From positions 3,658,001-3,722,000 of the forward strand of contig NZ_AP022595.1 of assembly GCF_010731875.1 (NCBI RefSeq): DNA of 64,000 nucleotides, read 5' to 3'. Source of the stretch: Mycolicibacterium sarraceniae (lineage in GTDB: Bacteria > Actinomycetota > Actinomycetes > Mycobacteriales > Mycobacteriaceae). Under the pieces are notes generated by a model, which was not told the DNA's origin, made no database searches, and saw only the letters and a program-made list of their open reading frames with translations. The translations under genes were made by a program, and so were the position numbers. Position 1 is the stretch's first letter. Each line of letters begins with the position of its first letter. Positions 63,438-64,000 of this stretch are shown here, in pieces.

Positions 63438-64000
63438 ACCAGAAGGGGTACGGCTGCAGAAGGTATTGTCGCAGGCCGGGATCGCCTCCCGGCGGGTGGC
63501 CGAACGGATGATCCATGATGGCCGCGTCGAGGTCGACGGGCAGATCGTCACCGAAATGGGCACCCGGGTCGACCCGGCGACGGCCGACATCCGGGTGGAC
63601 GGGTCGCGAGTCGTGCTGGACGACACGATGATGTACCTGGCGATCAACAAGCCCATCGGCATGCATTCCACGATGTCGGATGAACGGGGCCGTCCGTGCG
63701 TCGGCGATCTGGTGGAGCACCGGGTCCGTGGTAACAAGAACCTGTTCCACGTGGGGCGCTTGGACGCCGATACCGAGGGTCTGCTGCTGCTGACCAATGA
63801 TGGTGAGTTGGCGCACCGGCTGATGCACCCGTCATTCGAGGTGCCCAAGACCTACCTGGCGACGGTAACCGGTTCGGTGCCAAAGGGTTTGGGCAAGACG
63901 CTGCGCGCCGGCGTGGAACTCGACGATGGCCCGGCTGCGGTCGACGAGTTCGCGGTGGTCGACGCGGTTCCGGGTAAGACGCTGTTGCGGCTCACGCTGC
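63430..64000 (+). CDS. rluB: 23S rRNA pseudouridine synthase, partial
   Basis: 190 residues from ATG 63430 to the window edge; the 3' end (about 60 residues) is cut off. An N-terminal S4 domain (LQKVLSQAGIASRRVAERMI) is followed by the RsuA/RluB catalytic domain with the active Asp in GRLDADTEGLLLLTND (D112). It would modify a uridine in helix 89 of 23S rRNA. The scpA-scpB-rluB order is conserved in many Gram-positives. Confidence 0.93.
   Translation, partial: MPEPEGVRLQKVLSQAGIASRRVAERMIHDGRVEVDGQIVTEMGTRVDPATADIRVDGSRVVLDDTMMYLAINKPIGMHSTMSDERGRPCVGDLVEHRVRGNKNLFHVGRLDADTEGLLLLTNDGELAHRLMHPSFEVPKTYLATVTGSVPKGLGKTLRAGVELDDGPAAVDEFAVVDAVPGKTLLRLTL

Overview
The window is a chromosomal segment of a high-GC actinobacterium, almost certainly a rapidly growing mycobacterium (Mycobacterium/Mycolicibacterium). 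From recall of the M. tuberculosis map, the gene order follows the Rv1636-Rv1711 stretch: usp, MBL hydrolase, uvrA, lysX, infC-rpmI-rplT-tsnR, adenylate cyclase, pheST, argCJBDFRGH, the Rv1683-like bifunctional enzyme, mpg, tyrS, tlyA, nadK, recN, steA-mctB, pyrG, nudix, xerD, parA, scpAB, rluB. An rRNA operon sits directly behind tyrS, the rrnB position known from rapid growers. The 16S gene has a short helix-18 stem, again typical of rapid growers. I do not name a species.

Layout. 1-1000: a graveyard of mobile-element and 13E12-type remnants. 1307-4721: usp, a CorA-like transporter, a broken XRE-ImmA regulator with an intact partner, and an MBL hydrolase. 4727-13476: uvrA behind a PafBC-type promoter, then the leftward run DUF1844-lysX-esterase-small protein-SDR remnant. 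13483-15807: infC-rpmI-rplT-tsnR behind a long structured leader, with infC starting at ATC. 15863-21097: eroded ground (oxidoreductase, molybdoenzyme, DUF2236, membrane-protein and FMN-synthase pseudogenes) around an intact acyl-CoA dehydrogenase and a class III cyclase. 21217-33147: pheST and the complete arginine cluster, almost entirely translationally coupled, behind overlapping ARG boxes. 33249-41362: ABC-F ATPase, the large hydrolase/acyl-CoA-ligase protein, a secreted protein, Trm112-like protein, a broken TetR, mpg and tyrS. 41403-47072: rrnB with promoter, leader, 16S-23S-5S and terminator. 47175-54957: TPR protein, HAD phosphatase, tlyA, nadK, recN, steA, mctB. 55025-57493: a gene split by an IS1380-family element. 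57652-64000: pyrG, nudix, xerD, parA, scpA, scpB and the start of rluB.

How the genes work together. The core consists of housekeeping modules: translation (infC, L35, L20, tsnR, pheST, tyrS, rRNA, tlyA), arginine biosynthesis, DNA repair (uvrA, recN, mpg), envelope and division (lysX, steA, mctB) and chromosome segregation (xerD, parA, scpAB).

The most notable signals are regulatory or evolutionary. Regulatory: the infC leader with stacked hairpins and a terminator-like stem; a possible leaderless 15-codon ORF that overlaps the parA start; the PafBC motif at uvrA; and the overlapping ARG boxes. Evolutionary: about ten accessory genes are decayed by nonsense changes, single-base frameshifts and clean internal deletions while the essential modules remain intact, which suggests a lineage shedding accessory functions. 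I did not find a convincing new multi-gene defence or biosynthetic system.
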